A stretch of DNA of 64,000 nucleotides from RPQJ01 sp963748985 (GTDB taxonomy: Bacteria > Pseudomonadota > Gammaproteobacteria > Steroidobacterales > Steroidobacteraceae), in the NCBI GenBank assembly GCA_963748985.1, contig CAVVKQ010000013.1, positions 62,001-126,000 of the forward strand, in the 5' to 3' direction. Below are positions 24,987-33,404 of the stretch, in pieces (positions within the stretch are counted from its first letter, which is position 1; each line of letters starts with the position of its first letter). Under the pieces are notes generated by a model. The model worked only from the letters and a program-made list of their open reading frames with translations. It was not told where the DNA came from and did no database searches. The translations under genes and the position numbers were made by a program.

Positions 24987-26413
24987 TTTCCGGGTTTCGC
25001 CTTCTTCCGCGCCGCGCTTGCGGGCTTCGTGCCGGCCGCCAGCACTTCGGTGACCGTCGCACGAATGGAGCCGTGTGCAACACGCGCCTCGATCTGTGCA
25101 CCTGGTGCAAGCATCGCTGCATCGGTCACGACGTGCGACCCGGCATCCGTGACGATGGCGTAGCCCCGTTCGAGTGTCGCCAGCGGGCTGACGGCGTTCA
25201 GGGTGCGCATGGAGCGCTCGACGCGTTCGCGCGCTGCCTGCAGTCGTCGCTGCATCGCGACCGGCAGGCGACGCCTCGCAACCTCCAGTCGCTGCTGCAG
25301 CGGCACGAGACGACGCGCCGGACTGCTGCGACGGAGGAGCGCGTCCGCGTTCGTTACGCGGACTCGGGCCCGTTCGATCCGGGCGCGGACCGCACGCTGC
25401 AGGCGTTGTTCGAGTTCGTCGAGGCGCTGCGCATGCTGCTGCAGTCGTGCACGCGGCGAGAGCCGGTTCAACGACCGTTCCCACTGCTGCAGCGTCTGTC
25501 GCAGCGACGACAACTTGCGGCGCAGGGTCTGCACCAGGTTACGCTCGAGCGCACCGAGTGAGCGCAGGTATTCCGCGCTGTCCGGCACGCTGCGTTCCGC
25601 CGCGCCGGAGGGCGTTGGTGCGCGCTCATCCGCGACGAAGTCCGCGATCGTGACGTCGGTCTCGTGTCCCACTCCGCAGATGATCGGAATCTCGCACGCG
25701 TAGATGGCGCGCGCCACGGATTCCTCGTTGAACGCCATCAGGTCTTCGAGCGAGCCTCCGCCCCGGGCCAGGATCAGCACGTCGCACTCGCGGCGTGCAG
25801 CCGCGAGTTGCAGCGCCTGCACGATCTCGCGCGGTGCCGCTTCACCTTGCACCGCGACGGGATAGACCAGGACCGGCACGGCCGGGAAGCGGCGCTGCAG
25901 GACGTGCAGGATGTCGCGCAGCGCAGCGCCGGTCGGCGACGTGATCACGCCGATGCGTCGAGGCAGGGTGGGCAGCGGCTTCTTCCGTGCGGATTCGAAC
26001 AGGCCCTCGGCCAGCAGCTTGCGTTTGAGTTCCTCGAACCGGCGACGCAGGGCGCCTTCGCCAGCCTCCTCGAGGTGATCGATGACGACCTGGAACTCGC
26101 CACGGGCTTCGTAGAGGCTCACGCGGCCTCGTGCGAGCACCCTGGCGCCGTCCTTGACCGGGAAGCGCACCAGCATGCTGCGGTTGCGGAACATCGCGCA
26201 GCGAACCTGTGCCGATTCGTCCTTGAGGGAGAAGTACCAGTGGCCTGAGGCGGGGCGCGCCAGGTTCGAGACCTCGCCTTCGAGCCAGACTGAGCCCAGT
26301 CCGCGCTCGAGCAGCACCCGTGCCTGCGCGTTCAACTGCGAAATCGTGAAGATTTCGCGCGCCGGTGCGGCCGGCGGGGGCGTTGCGTCGTCGTCGAACC
26401 AGGAATCGGCCAT
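24983..26413 (-). CDS. xseA: Exodeoxyribonuclease VII large subunit
   Basis: 476 aa. The N-terminal OB-fold contains FTISQLNAQARVLLERGLGSVWLEGEVSN. The catalytic core has TSPTGAALRDILHVLQRRFP, ARGGGSLEDLMAFN and CGVGHETDVTIADFVADERAPTPSGAAE, all strongly conserved in XseA. A long Arg/Leu-rich coiled region follows, and the C-terminus closes with LERGYAIV. ExoVII degrades single-stranded DNA to oligonucleotides with XseB, encoded at the far end of this window. It diverges from guaB across a 323-bp gap. Confidence 0.96.
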   Translation of the reverse strand: MADSWFDDDATPPPAAPAREIFTISQLNAQARVLLERGLGSVWLEGEVSNLARPASGHWYFSLKDESAQVRCAMFRNRSMLVRFPVKDGARVLARGRVSLYEARGEFQVVIDHLEEAGEGALRRRFEELKRKLLAEGLFESARKKPLPTLPRRIGVITSPTGAALRDILHVLQRRFPAVPVLVYPVAVQGEAAPREIVQALQLAAARRECDVLILARGGGSLEDLMAFNEESVARAIYACEIPIICGVGHETDVTIADFVADERAPTPSGAAERSVPDSAEYLRSLGALERNLVQTLRRKLSSLRQTLQQWERSLNRLSPRARLQQHAQRLDELEQRLQRAVRARIERARVRVTNADALLRRSSPARRLVPLQQRLEVARRRLPVAMQRRLQAARERVERSMRTLNAVSPLATLERGYAIVTDAGSHVVTDAAMLAPGAQIEARVAHGSIRATVTEVLAAGTKPASAARKKAKPGK

Positions 26414-26504
26414 CGACGAATCTTACCGGTCGGAGCGCCCACCGGAAAACCAAGCGACGCGGCCGGGTCGTTCGCCGGCCTGCTGCCACGCTCACCGGCA
26501 GCGA

Positions 26505-26620
26505 GGGCTCCGGGCTTCCGGGTCGCGGGCCGGGGCCGTCCGCCGCATGGACGCGGCGGCCGGAGCCCCCAGGGAAGGGTTTACGGCGTCCCCGGCCGCG
26601 ACCCGGAAGTCCGGAGCTCC
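26505..26620. repeat. Large imperfect palindrome in the xseA-guaB gap
   Basis: The left arm (26505-26535) and right arm (26590-26620) are inverted copies over about 31 bp, sharing CTTCCGGGTCGCGG-type sequence with a few mismatches and one gap. The 54-nt middle contains a second perfect stem (CCGCCGC/GCGGCGG) inside GGGGC/GCCCC, so the whole element can fold as a cruciform or long branched hairpin. The 323-bp gap holds no convincing gene; besides this palindrome it contains the guaB promoter. The element may be a dispersed palindromic repeat or a bidirectional regulatory structure; only one copy is in the window. Confidence 0.6.
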
Positions 26621-26676
26621 GATGCCTTGTCACCGGTGCTGCACGGCTGGCGAGCGACGGGACGTGCAACAGCGGT

Positions 26677-26706
26677 TTTACCCGGAGCGCCCCGAGCGGG
26701 TACAAT
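26677..26706 (+). promoter_or_regulatory. Predicted guaB promoter
   Basis: TTTACC (26677-26682) and TACAAT (26701-26706) are spaced 18 nt apart, 31 nt before the guaB start. The leader would be short. This is a visual match to sigma-70 consensus. Confidence 0.45.
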
Positions 26707-26736
26707 GCCGCGCTTCCTTTCGCTCCGGGTCTCCCA

Positions 26737-28206
26737 ATGCTGCGAATTCTCGAGGAAGCCCTCACCTTCGACGACGTCCTGCTCGTGCCGGCCTATTCCC
26801 AGGTCCTGCCGGCAGAGGTCAGCCTGGCCACGCAACTGACGCGCGGCATCAAGCTCAACCTGCCTGTCGTCTCGGCCGCCATGGACACCGTCACCGAGCA
26901 CCGCCTCGCGATTTCCATCGCGCAGGAAGGCGGCATCGGCATCCTGCACAAGAACATGACCATCGAGTCGCAGGCGCGGGAAGTCGCGCGCGTGAAGCGC
27001 TTCGAGAGCGGCATCATCCACGACCCGATCACGGTCCGGCCCGAGCAGACCATCCGCGAAGTGCTCGAGCTCACGCGCTCCAAGAACATTTCGGGGGTGC
27101 CGGTCGTGCGCAATGGCAAGGCCGTCGGCATCGTCACGCACCGCGACCTGCGTTTCGAGACGCGCTACGACGCGCCGGTCTCCGAGGTCATGACGCCGCG
27201 CGAGCGCCTGATCACCGTGCGCGAAGGCGCACCCAAGGAAGACGTGCTCATGCTGCTGCACAAGCACCGCATCGAAAAGGTGCTCGTCGTCGGCGACGAC
27301 TTCCAGCTGAAGGGCATGATCACGGTCAAGGATTTCCAGAAGGCGACCGAGTTCCCGCGGGCGTGCAAGGACGAGCGTGGCGCACTGCGCGTCGGTGCGG
27401 CCGTCGGCACGGGCGCGGACACGCTGGAGCGCGCGGCGGCGCTGCGCGAGAACGGCGTCGACGTGATCGTCGTCGACACGGCACATGGCCACAGTCGCGG
27501 TGTGATCGAGACGGTCAAGCGGATCAAGGCGAAGTGGCCGAACCAGCAGGTCATCGCCGGCAACATCGTCACGGCCGAGGCAGCGATGGCGCTGATCGAC
27601 GCCGGCGTGGACGCCGTCAAGGTCGGCATCGGCCCGGGCTCGATCTGCACCACGCGCGTCGTCGCGGGCGTCGGTGTGCCGCAGATCTCCGCGGTGGCGA
27701 ATGTGGCTGCGGCTCTGGCGCCGCACGGCATTCCAGTGATTGCCGACGGTGGCATCCGCTACTCCGGTGACGTGGCCAAGGCCATCGCCGCAGGCGCGCA
27801 CTGCGTCATGATGGGTAGCGTATTTGCGGGCACCGAGGAATCGCCGGGCGAGGTCGAGTTGTACCAGGGCGCTTCGTACAAGTCGTACCGCGGCATGGGT
27901 TCGCTCGGGGCGATGGCCCAGTCCAACGGCTCGCGCGACCGCTACTTCCAGGACGCTTCGGCCGAGATCGAAAAGCTCGTGCCGGAAGGTGTCGAGGGCC
28001 GCGTGCCGTACAAGGGCAGCATCGTCGCGATCCTGCACCAGTTTGCTGGCGGCCTGCGCGCGGCGATGGGTTACACGGGCAGCGCCAACATCGACGAGAT
28101 GCGCACGCAACCCAGGTTTGTGCGGATCACCAACGCTGGCGTACGCGAGAGCCACGTTCACGACGTGACGATCACCAAGGAAGCCCCGAATTACCGTGTC
28201 AGCTGA
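26737..28206 (+). CDS. guaB: IMP dehydrogenase
   Basis: 489 aa. GuaB oxidises IMP to XMP with NAD, the first committed step of GMP synthesis. The barrel start is LTFDDVLLVPAYS. Two CBS domains occupy about residues 90-210 (VTHRDLRFETRYD, KGMITVKDFQKA). The catalytic cysteine loop is GPGSICTTRVVAGVGVPQ, and the flap contains GMGSLGAM. The ATG at 26737 is the family start. guaA begins inside the last codons (11-nt overlap), giving the classical guaBA operon. Confidence 0.97.
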   Translation: MLRILEEALTFDDVLLVPAYSQVLPAEVSLATQLTRGIKLNLPVVSAAMDTVTEHRLAISIAQEGGIGILHKNMTIESQAREVARVKRFESGIIHDPITVRPEQTIREVLELTRSKNISGVPVVRNGKAVGIVTHRDLRFETRYDAPVSEVMTPRERLITVREGAPKEDVLMLLHKHRIEKVLVVGDDFQLKGMITVKDFQKATEFPRACKDERGALRVGAAVGTGADTLERAAALRENGVDVIVVDTAHGHSRGVIETVKRIKAKWPNQQVIAGNIVTAEAAMALIDAGVDAVKVGIGPGSICTTRVVAGVGVPQISAVANVAAALAPHGIPVIADGGIRYSGDVAKAIAAGAHCVMMGSVFAGTEESPGEVELYQGASYKSYRGMGSLGAMAQSNGSRDRYFQDASAEIEKLVPEGVEGRVPYKGSIVAILHQFAGGLRAAMGYTGSANIDEMRTQPRFVRITNAGVRESHVHDVTITKEAPNYRVS

Positions 28207-29806
28207 GCAAGCGTCTGCAGCGGCGGTGCGCCCGGCCGACATTCACGCGCACCGCATCCTGATCCTCGATTTCGGGGCCCAGTACACCCAGTTGATCGCG
28301 CGACGCGTCCGCGAAAGCGGCGTTTACTGCGAGATCCATCCGTGGGACATGAGCGACGCCGAGGTTCGTGCTTTCGGCGCGCGCGGCATTATCCTGTCTG
28401 GCGGCCCCGAGTCCGTCACGGATGCGCAGCCGCCCAAGGCACCGCAGGCCGTGTACGAGGCGGGCGTGCCCGTGCTCGGGATCTGCTATGGCATGCAGAC
28501 GATGGCGCAGCAGCTTGGCGGCCGCGTCACCGGCTCTGATCACCGCGAGTTCGGCTATGCACAGGTCACGCTGACCGCGCCTTGTCGATTGTTCAACGAG
28601 CTGTTCGATCACCGCGACAGCCAGGGCCGCGCCGTGCTCGACGTCTGGATGAGCCACGGCGACCGCGTCGAGGAAATCCCGGCCGGTTTCGTGCCCGTAG
28701 GCTCGTCGCCGAACGCGCCGTTGGCTGCCATGGCGGACGAGACGCGCAATTACTACGCCGTGCAGTTCCACCCCGAGGTCACGCACACGCTGCAGGGCGG
28801 GCGGATGCTCGAGCGCTTCGTGCGCGAGATCTGTGCGTGCGAGGCCCGCTGGGAGCCCGGCAACATCATCGCCGATGCCGTCGCGCGCGTGCGGGAGCAG
28901 GTCGGCAGCGACAAGGTGCTGCTGGGCCTGTCCGGAGGCGTGGATTCATCGGTCGTCGCTGCGCTGCTGCATCGCGCAATCGGCGACCAGCTGGTCTGCG
29001 TGTTCGTTGACCACGGCCTGCTGCGCGCCGACGAGGGCGACCAGGTCATGAAGATGCTCGGCGAGAACATGGGGGTGAAGATCATCCGTGTGAATGCCGA
29101 GGAACGCTTCCTGGACGCGTTGCGTGGGGAGGCCGACCCCGAGCGCAAGCGCAAGATCATCGGCCGGATGTTCATCGAGGTGTTCGACGAGGAGTCGAAC
29201 AAGCTCGAGGGCGTGCGCTGGCTGGCGCAGGGCACGATCTATCCCGACGTCATCGAATCCGCGGGCGCGAAGACGGGCAAGGCGCACGTGATCAAGTCGC
29301 ACCACAACGTCGGCGGCCTGCCCGAGCACATGAAGCTCAAGCTGGTCGAACCGCTGCGCGAACTGTTCAAGGACGAGGTGCGGCGCCTCGGCCTCGAGCT
29401 TGGCCTGCCGCGCTCGATGGTGTTTCGCCACCCGTTCCCCGGCCCGGGGCTCGGCGTGCGCATCCTCGGCGAAGTGTCGAAGCAGTACGCCGACCTGCTG
29501 CGCAAGGCCGACAAGATCTTCATCGACGAACTGCATGCGCACGGACTCTACGACGTGACCAGCCAGGCGTTCGCGGTGTTCCTGCCGGTGCGCTCGGTCG
29601 CCGTGATGGGCGACGGCCGCCGTTACGATTACGTGATCGCGTTGCGCGCGGTGGAGACGGTCGACTTCATGACCGCACGCTGGGCGCGGCTGCCGTACGA
29701 GTTCCTCGAACTCTGCTCGCGCCGCATCATCAACGAGGTGGCCGGCATTTCGCGGGTCACCTACGACATCTCGAGCAAGCCGCCTGCGACGATTGAGTGG
29801 GAGTGA
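28196..29806 (+). CDS. guaA: GMP synthase (glutamine-hydrolysing)
   Basis: 536 aa. The class I glutamine amidotransferase domain has LILDFGAQYTQLIARRVRE, the Cys loop GICYGMQ and the His/Glu pair in VQFHPEVTHT. The ATP pyrophosphatase domain has the PP-loop LGLSGGVDSSV, and the dimerisation domain follows (VFRHPFPGPGLGVR). It aminates XMP to GMP. GTG at 28196 is chosen because HRILILDFG sits at the expected distance; it overlaps guaB. tadA follows 27 bp later. Confidence 0.97.
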   Translation: MSAEQASAAAVRPADIHAHRILILDFGAQYTQLIARRVRESGVYCEIHPWDMSDAEVRAFGARGIILSGGPESVTDAQPPKAPQAVYEAGVPVLGICYGMQTMAQQLGGRVTGSDHREFGYAQVTLTAPCRLFNELFDHRDSQGRAVLDVWMSHGDRVEEIPAGFVPVGSSPNAPLAAMADETRNYYAVQFHPEVTHTLQGGRMLERFVREICACEARWEPGNIIADAVARVREQVGSDKVLLGLSGGVDSSVVAALLHRAIGDQLVCVFVDHGLLRADEGDQVMKMLGENMGVKIIRVNAEERFLDALRGEADPERKRKIIGRMFIEVFDEESNKLEGVRWLAQGTIYPDVIESAGAKTGKAHVIKSHHNVGGLPEHMKLKLVEPLRELFKDEVRRLGLELGLPRSMVFRHPFPGPGLGVRILGEVSKQYADLLRKADKIFIDELHAHGLYDVTSQAFAVFLPVRSVAVMGDGRRYDYVIALRAVETVDFMTARWARLPYEFLELCSRRIINEVAGISRVTYDISSKPPATIEWE

Positions 29807-29833
29807 GCCTGTAGGCGGCATCCAGGACGACGG

Positions 29834-30301
29834 ATGGACACCCCAGACCAGGTCTTCATGCGTCGCGCCATCGAGCTGGCGCGACAGGCGGAAGCGGCCG
29901 GTGAGGTGCCGGTTGGTGCGTTGATCGTGCGCCACGGCGAAGTGATCGCCGAAGGATTCAATCGTCCGATCTCGAGTCGCGATCCTACGGCGCACGCCGA
30001 GATGATCGCGCTGCGTGCGGCGGCGGCCTGCAGTGACAGTTACCGCCTGACCGGCACGACGCTTTACGTGACGCTCGAACCCTGCGCGATGTGCGCCGGG
30101 GCGATGGTGCATGCGCGGGTGGAGCGTCTCGTTTACGCCGCTGTCGATCCGCGTGCTGGCGCGGCGGGCAGCGTCTTCAACGTCGTGCAGAACCCCGCGC
30201 TCAATCACCGGCTGGACGTCGACGCGGGCGTGCTCGGTGACGAATGCGGAGCTTTGCTGCGAAATTTCTTCGTTGCGCGCCGCAATCGACCCGCGGACTA
30301 A
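29834..30301 (+). CDS. tadA: tRNA-specific adenosine deaminase TadA
   Basis: 155 aa. TadA converts the wobble adenosine of tRNA-Arg(ACG) to inosine. The zinc/catalytic motifs HAEM (HAEMIALRAAA) and PCAMCAGA are present, with VPVGALIV and NHRLDVDAG typical of TadA rather than a cytosine deaminase. The order guaA-tadA-mltF is common in gammaproteobacteria. The stop overlaps that of the convergent mltF gene by 4 bp, leaving no room for a terminator. Confidence 0.93.
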   Translation: MDTPDQVFMRRAIELARQAEAAGEVPVGALIVRHGEVIAEGFNRPISSRDPTAHAEMIALRAAAACSDSYRLTGTTLYVTLEPCAMCAGAMVHARVERLVYAAVDPRAGAAGSVFNVVQNPALNHRLDVDAGVLGDECGALLRNFFVARRNRPAD

Positions 30302-31698
30302 CGTCCACTCGTGCCGTTGGCACCCAGCTCGGGATCGGGCGGCGCACCCTCCGCGGTCATCGACGTCCCGGCGACCTGCAGGATGTTCAGGTAGGCCTGC
30401 ACGTTGTCGACGTAGCGCACGGGCTCCCAGCCTCGGGCGTAGCCGCGCTTAGTGCGTGTGTACCAGCGCTCCTGGCTCAGCAGGGGCAGGAATTCACGCA
30501 CGTCTTCCCAGCGGTCGGGATTGCGGCCTGCCTGCTGTGCCAGCACCCGTGCATCCTCGACGTGACCGAGTCCCACGTTGTAGGCGGCCACTGCAAACCA
30601 CGTGCGGTCGGGCTCGGGAATCCGGCGGGGCATATCGCGCATCAGCATCGCGAGGTATTTCGCGGCCCCGAAAATGCTCGAGCGTGGATCGCGCCGATCG
30701 CCGGCCCGCATGCGGGACGCGGTGTCCTCGGTGAGCTGCATCAGGCCGCGCACGCCAGTGAACGAGACGGCGTGTGGATCCCACTTCGATTCCTGGTAAC
30801 CCATCGCCGCAAGCAGCCGCCAGTCCAGCTTGTGCTGTTGCGCGGCTTCCTGGAACCATGCGGAGTATGTCGGTAGCCGGCTCTGCAGGTGCTCCATGAA
30901 GTTGCGCGAGAACAGGTAGTCGAAGCGTTCGTCCTCGCCGTAGTAACGCTCGAGCAGCGCGGCTATCACTCCATCGTGGCGCGCGAGGACGAAGAATGCG
31001 TTGACCCGGTCGAGCAGGCTCGAGTCGTTGCCGGCGGTGCTCACGACCCAGGTCAGTGCGCGTTCGGGCGACAGGTCGATCGCGATGGCCAGCTCGGGGT
31101 GAACGGAGCGATTCAACGCAAACTCGGTCGAGGAGGCGAGTGTGTACTGCACCTTGCCTTGCGACACGTCGGCCAGGATTTCCTCGGTGTCGGTGGCGTC
31201 GCGTTCGATCCAGGCGAGATCCGGGTATTTCAGCCGGAGGTCCTCCAGCGTCCGCTGGTGGGCGCTGGCTGCCCCGACCTCGATCTGGCCACGACCCGCG
31301 TCCGCGATGCTGGCCGGCCGGGCAGAGCGGCGTCGGTACACGAGGTGCTCCCGGACGCGCTGGTAGCCCGGTCCGAACTGGACACCCCGGGGCAGGGCGA
31401 TACCTGTCGAGAGGCCTGCCGCCGCAATGTGAGCCCGGCCCGCCGCGACTTCCTCGATCGCGGCCTCGCGGGTCTTGACTGTGTAGAGGCGCAGGGGCAC
31501 GCCCAGGTGTTCGGCGAACTGGCTGGCGAGGTCATAGGCCGGGCCTTCGGGGCCATGGCTGCCGAGGTAGTAGGCGTCCGGGCTGTTGCGAGTGACTACC
31601 CGGAGTTCGCCGTCAGCCAGGATCCGCTGCAACAGTGGTGGCGGCTGGGCACAGGTGGCCAGCAACAAGGTCGACAGCAGGGCGAGTAATACTTTCAT
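30298..31698 (-). CDS. mltF: Membrane-bound lytic murein transglycosylase MltF
   Basis: 466 aa. The N-terminal signal with LLATCAQPP suggests a lipoprotein (Cys near residue 16). Residues about 30-255 are a periplasmic solute-binding-like regulatory domain (ILADGELRVVTRNSPDAYY). The C-terminal SLT domain carries the catalytic Glu in GYQESKWDPHAVS and the family segment GVRGLMQLTEDTA. MltF cleaves peptidoglycan glycan strands to 1,6-anhydro ends. The gene diverges from the tRNA-Ser locus. Confidence 0.94.
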   Translation of the reverse strand: MKVLLALLSTLLLATCAQPPPLLQRILADGELRVVTRNSPDAYYLGSHGPEGPAYDLASQFAEHLGVPLRLYTVKTREAAIEEVAAGRAHIAAAGLSTGIALPRGVQFGPGYQRVREHLVYRRRSARPASIADAGRGQIEVGAASAHQRTLEDLRLKYPDLAWIERDATDTEEILADVSQGKVQYTLASSTEFALNRSVHPELAIAIDLSPERALTWVVSTAGNDSSLLDRVNAFFVLARHDGVIAALLERYYGEDERFDYLFSRNFMEHLQSRLPTYSAWFQEAAQQHKLDWRLLAAMGYQESKWDPHAVSFTGVRGLMQLTEDTASRMRAGDRRDPRSSIFGAAKYLAMLMRDMPRRIPEPDRTWFAVAAYNVGLGHVEDARVLAQQAGRNPDRWEDVREFLPLLSQERWYTRTKRGYARGWEPVRYVDNVQAYLNILQVAGTSMTAEGAPPDPELGANGTSGR

Positions 31699-31798
31699 GG
31701 GCTTAGGGCTGACCGGCCGGACCCATTGTGCCTTCCGGCGCCGTGCGGTGCGCGGGTGGTGCTGTGCCGCGGCCTGCTATAGAATTCGCGGCCCTCGC

Positions 31799-31891
31799 GG
31801 AGAGGTACCGAAGCGGTCATAACGGCGCCGACTCGAAATCGGATGGGGGTTTAATAGCCCCACGTGGGTTCGAATCCCACCCTCTCCGCCA
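31799..31891 (+). tRNA. tRNA-Ser (anticodon CGA)
   Basis: 93 nt with the 3' CCA encoded. The acceptor stem GGAGAGG (31799-31805) pairs with CCTCTCC (31881-31887), followed by discriminator G. The anticodon arm is CCGA-CTCGAAA-TCGG with CGA at 31834-31836, reading UCG. A long variable arm (GGGGG..CCCC type) and the T-arm GTGGGTTCGAATCCCAC mark a class II serine tRNA. A TATAGA/TAGAAT -10-like sequence lies about 15-20 nt upstream. Its last 20 nt are duplicated 192 bp downstream. Confidence 0.96.
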
Positions 31892-31900
31892 GTTACGACG

Positions 31901-31920
31901 ACGCCCCCGCGAGGGGGCGT
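31901..31920 (+). terminator. Intrinsic terminator of tRNA-Ser, first copy
   Basis: Stem ACGCCCCC (31901-31908), loop GCGA, stem GGGGGCGT (31913-31920), then TCTCGTTTCT. An 8-bp GC-rich hairpin 9 nt after the tRNA CCA end with a modest T-rich tail. An identical copy lies at 32093-32112. Confidence 0.7.
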
Positions 31921-31940
31921 TCTCGTTTCTGGCCCGAGGG

Positions 31941-32059
31941 GTGGGCTGAGAACCCACGGGACGTGGGGTCGACCCATCCGCGCCTCTGCGGATGGGCACG
32001 TCCTTGCCGCGCAAGCTGGCGAGGACGCCCCAGCGGGGCGAGGACCATTGCGGTGGTCC
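31941..32059. ncRNA. Chain of consecutive hairpins between tRNA-repeat copies (candidate structured RNA)
   Basis: Hairpins follow one another almost without gaps: GTGGG/CCCAC (31941-31957), the palindrome GGGTCGACCC (31966-31975), CCCATCCGC/GCGGATGGG (31973-31996, 9 bp perfect), CGTCCTTGCC/GGCGAGGACG (31999-32027, 10 bp with one wobble), GCCCC/GGGGC (32027-32039) and GGACCA/TGGTCC (32042-32059). No family known to me matches. If the first terminator leaks, this would be transcribed behind tRNA-Ser and end at the second terminator. A short open frame crosses the region but has no ribosome site. The structures are seen; that it is a functional RNA is inference. Confidence 0.45.
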
Positions 32060-32084
32060 GAGTGAATCCCACCCTCTCCGCCAG

Positions 32085-33377
32085 TTACGACGACGCCCCC
32101 GCGAGGGGGCGTTTTCGTTCGGTGATCACCCGTCGGTCCGGATCAATCGCTAACCAGCACGCCGCTCCAGCAAACGCGAACGCCGCGCCAATCACGAAAG
32201 TCGCATTCCAGTTGCCGGCGCCGGAAAGTGCGCCAATGACCGGCGCCGATACCATGCCCGCGAAGTTTCCACCGGTGTTCAGGACGCCTGTCGCGGCACC
32301 CGTGTCCGAGCGTGCCACGCGCATCGTCGCAGCCCAGAACGGGCCTTCGTTCAGCTCGATCATGAAGAACGTCGCCATCAGTGCCAGCACTGCGGCATAG
32401 GGCGTCGAGACTTTGACGGCCACGAGCAGCAGCAGGCCCGCCAATGGCAATGAGATCATTGGAACGAGTCGATAGCCCCAGCGAAAGCCGATCTTCGTCG
32501 CCATGCGGTCCGACAGCAAACCACCGATGCCCGCGCCCAGGCCGGCCCCGATCCACGGCAACATGCCGGCGAAACCGCTTTCGAGTCCGGTGAAGTGCCG
32601 CACCTGCACCAGGTACAGGAACGACCACATGCTCAGCAGGTAGAAAACGATGTTGAGGCAGAAGTAAGCAAACGTCAGCAGCAAAACGTCGCGCTGCCCG
32701 ACGATCTGCTTCATGCGCGCGAGCGTCATCGGCGCCGGCTTTTCCATGTCGCTCGCCTCGAGTTCCGCCAGTTCTTCCGGCGTGACTTTCGGATGTTCTT
32801 TCGGCCTGTCGCGCCCATACCGGGCCCAGGCCGCGGTGAGCAGCACGGCGGGGAGGGCGATCCACAACAATGCGCCCTGCCAGCCGAAGTGCGCGGTGAG
32901 GACCACGATCAACGGCGCGGTCATCGCGCCGCCGATGTTCATGCCCAACGAGATGGTGCCGTTGGTCATGGCCCACTGACGCTGCGGAAACCATGTCTGC
33001 GACACGGCAGCGGTCATTGGAAACACCGGCCCCTGCGAGAGGCCGAGCAACCCCTGCGCTACGAGCAGCGCGATGAACAGCGCCGTGCCTGCCAGCACCA
33101 CCGGTGCAAGGGGGGTCGCGAGCGTCGCGACGAGACCGACCAGACCGACCACGGTGTAGGTCAGCCGTGCGCCGAACCGCTGACCGAGCAGGCCGCCCGG
33201 CAATTGAGCGAGCGTGTAGCACGTGGCGAATGCCGCATTCAGCCAGCCGATCTGCAGCTGCGAGAGGTGCAGGTCCGGCATGATGTTCTGCGCGGCCACA
33301 CCCAGGCTCGTGCGCTGGACGTACGCCAGCATCGCGAAGCCGCCCAGGAACAGGAAGATCGTCCAGCGAACCTTCAA
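32085..33377 (-). CDS. MFS transporter (ACS/anion:cation symporter-like)
   Basis: 430 aa with 12 predicted helices. The N-terminus (TIFLFLGGFAMLAYVQRTSLGVAA), the helix 2-3 loop LPGGLLGQRFGARL, and the segment SQGPVFPMTAAVSQTWFPQRQW resemble the ACS family, whose members carry organic anions such as hexuronates or phthalate. The last about ten residues (RKRPLAGASS) are encoded by the second tRNA-repeat copy. It is the most downstream gene of the leftward MttB/GcvT cluster (27-bp gap), so it may import or export a methylated amine or related compound; the substrate is inferred only from context. Confidence 0.82.
   Translation of the reverse strand: MKVRWTIFLFLGGFAMLAYVQRTSLGVAAQNIMPDLHLSQLQIGWLNAAFATCYTLAQLPGGLLGQRFGARLTYTVVGLVGLVATLATPLAPVVLAGTALFIALLVAQGLLGLSQGPVFPMTAAVSQTWFPQRQWAMTNGTISLGMNIGGAMTAPLIVVLTAHFGWQGALLWIALPAVLLTAAWARYGRDRPKEHPKVTPEELAELEASDMEKPAPMTLARMKQIVGQRDVLLLTFAYFCLNIVFYLLSMWSFLYLVQVRHFTGLESGFAGMLPWIGAGLGAGIGGLLSDRMATKIGFRWGYRLVPMISLPLAGLLLLVAVKVSTPYAAVLALMATFFMIELNEGPFWAATMRVARSDTGAATGVLNTGGNFAGMVSAPVIGALSGAGNWNATFVIGAAFAFAGAACWLAIDPDRRVITERKRPLAGASS
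32093..32112 (+). terminator. Second copy of the tRNA-Ser terminator hairpin
   Basis: ACGCCCCC (32093-32100), GCGA loop, GGGGGCGT (32105-32112), then TTTCGTTC. On the other strand it encodes the C-terminal residues of the MFS protein, so the same hairpin may also end that leftward transcript. Confidence 0.6.
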
Positions 33378-33404
33378 GCACCACCTCCGCGAATGCTCTG
33401 GACG

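Larger units (their letters stand above)
31872..32113 (+). repeat. Partial tandem repeat of the tRNA-Ser 3' end plus terminator (192-bp period)
   Basis: A 50-bp sequence at 31872-31921 recurs identically at 32064-32113, with five further matching bases beyond one mismatch. The unit starts inside the tRNA T-arm (GAATCCCACC), includes the last 20 nt of the tRNA with CCA, then the spacer GTTACGACG and the terminator hairpin. The offset is 192 bp. The second copy has no intact tRNA 5' part. It also covers the 3' end of the leftward MFS gene, encoding its last residues and stop. The layout resembles the E. coli tyrT rtT repeats (about 178 bp, each with the tRNA-Tyr 3' end). Confidence 0.9.

Noticed and set aside
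32064..32083. A second tRNA-Ser gene.
   Set aside because: Only the last 20 nt of the tRNA are present; no acceptor 5' strand, D-arm or anticodon arm precedes it.
31872..32113. attL/attR-like direct repeats at a tRNA 3' end, suggesting a genomic island.
   Set aside because: The repeats are only 192 bp apart and no integrase or cargo lies between or near them; a tRNA-tail tandem repeat explains it better, though a collapsed island cannot be excluded.
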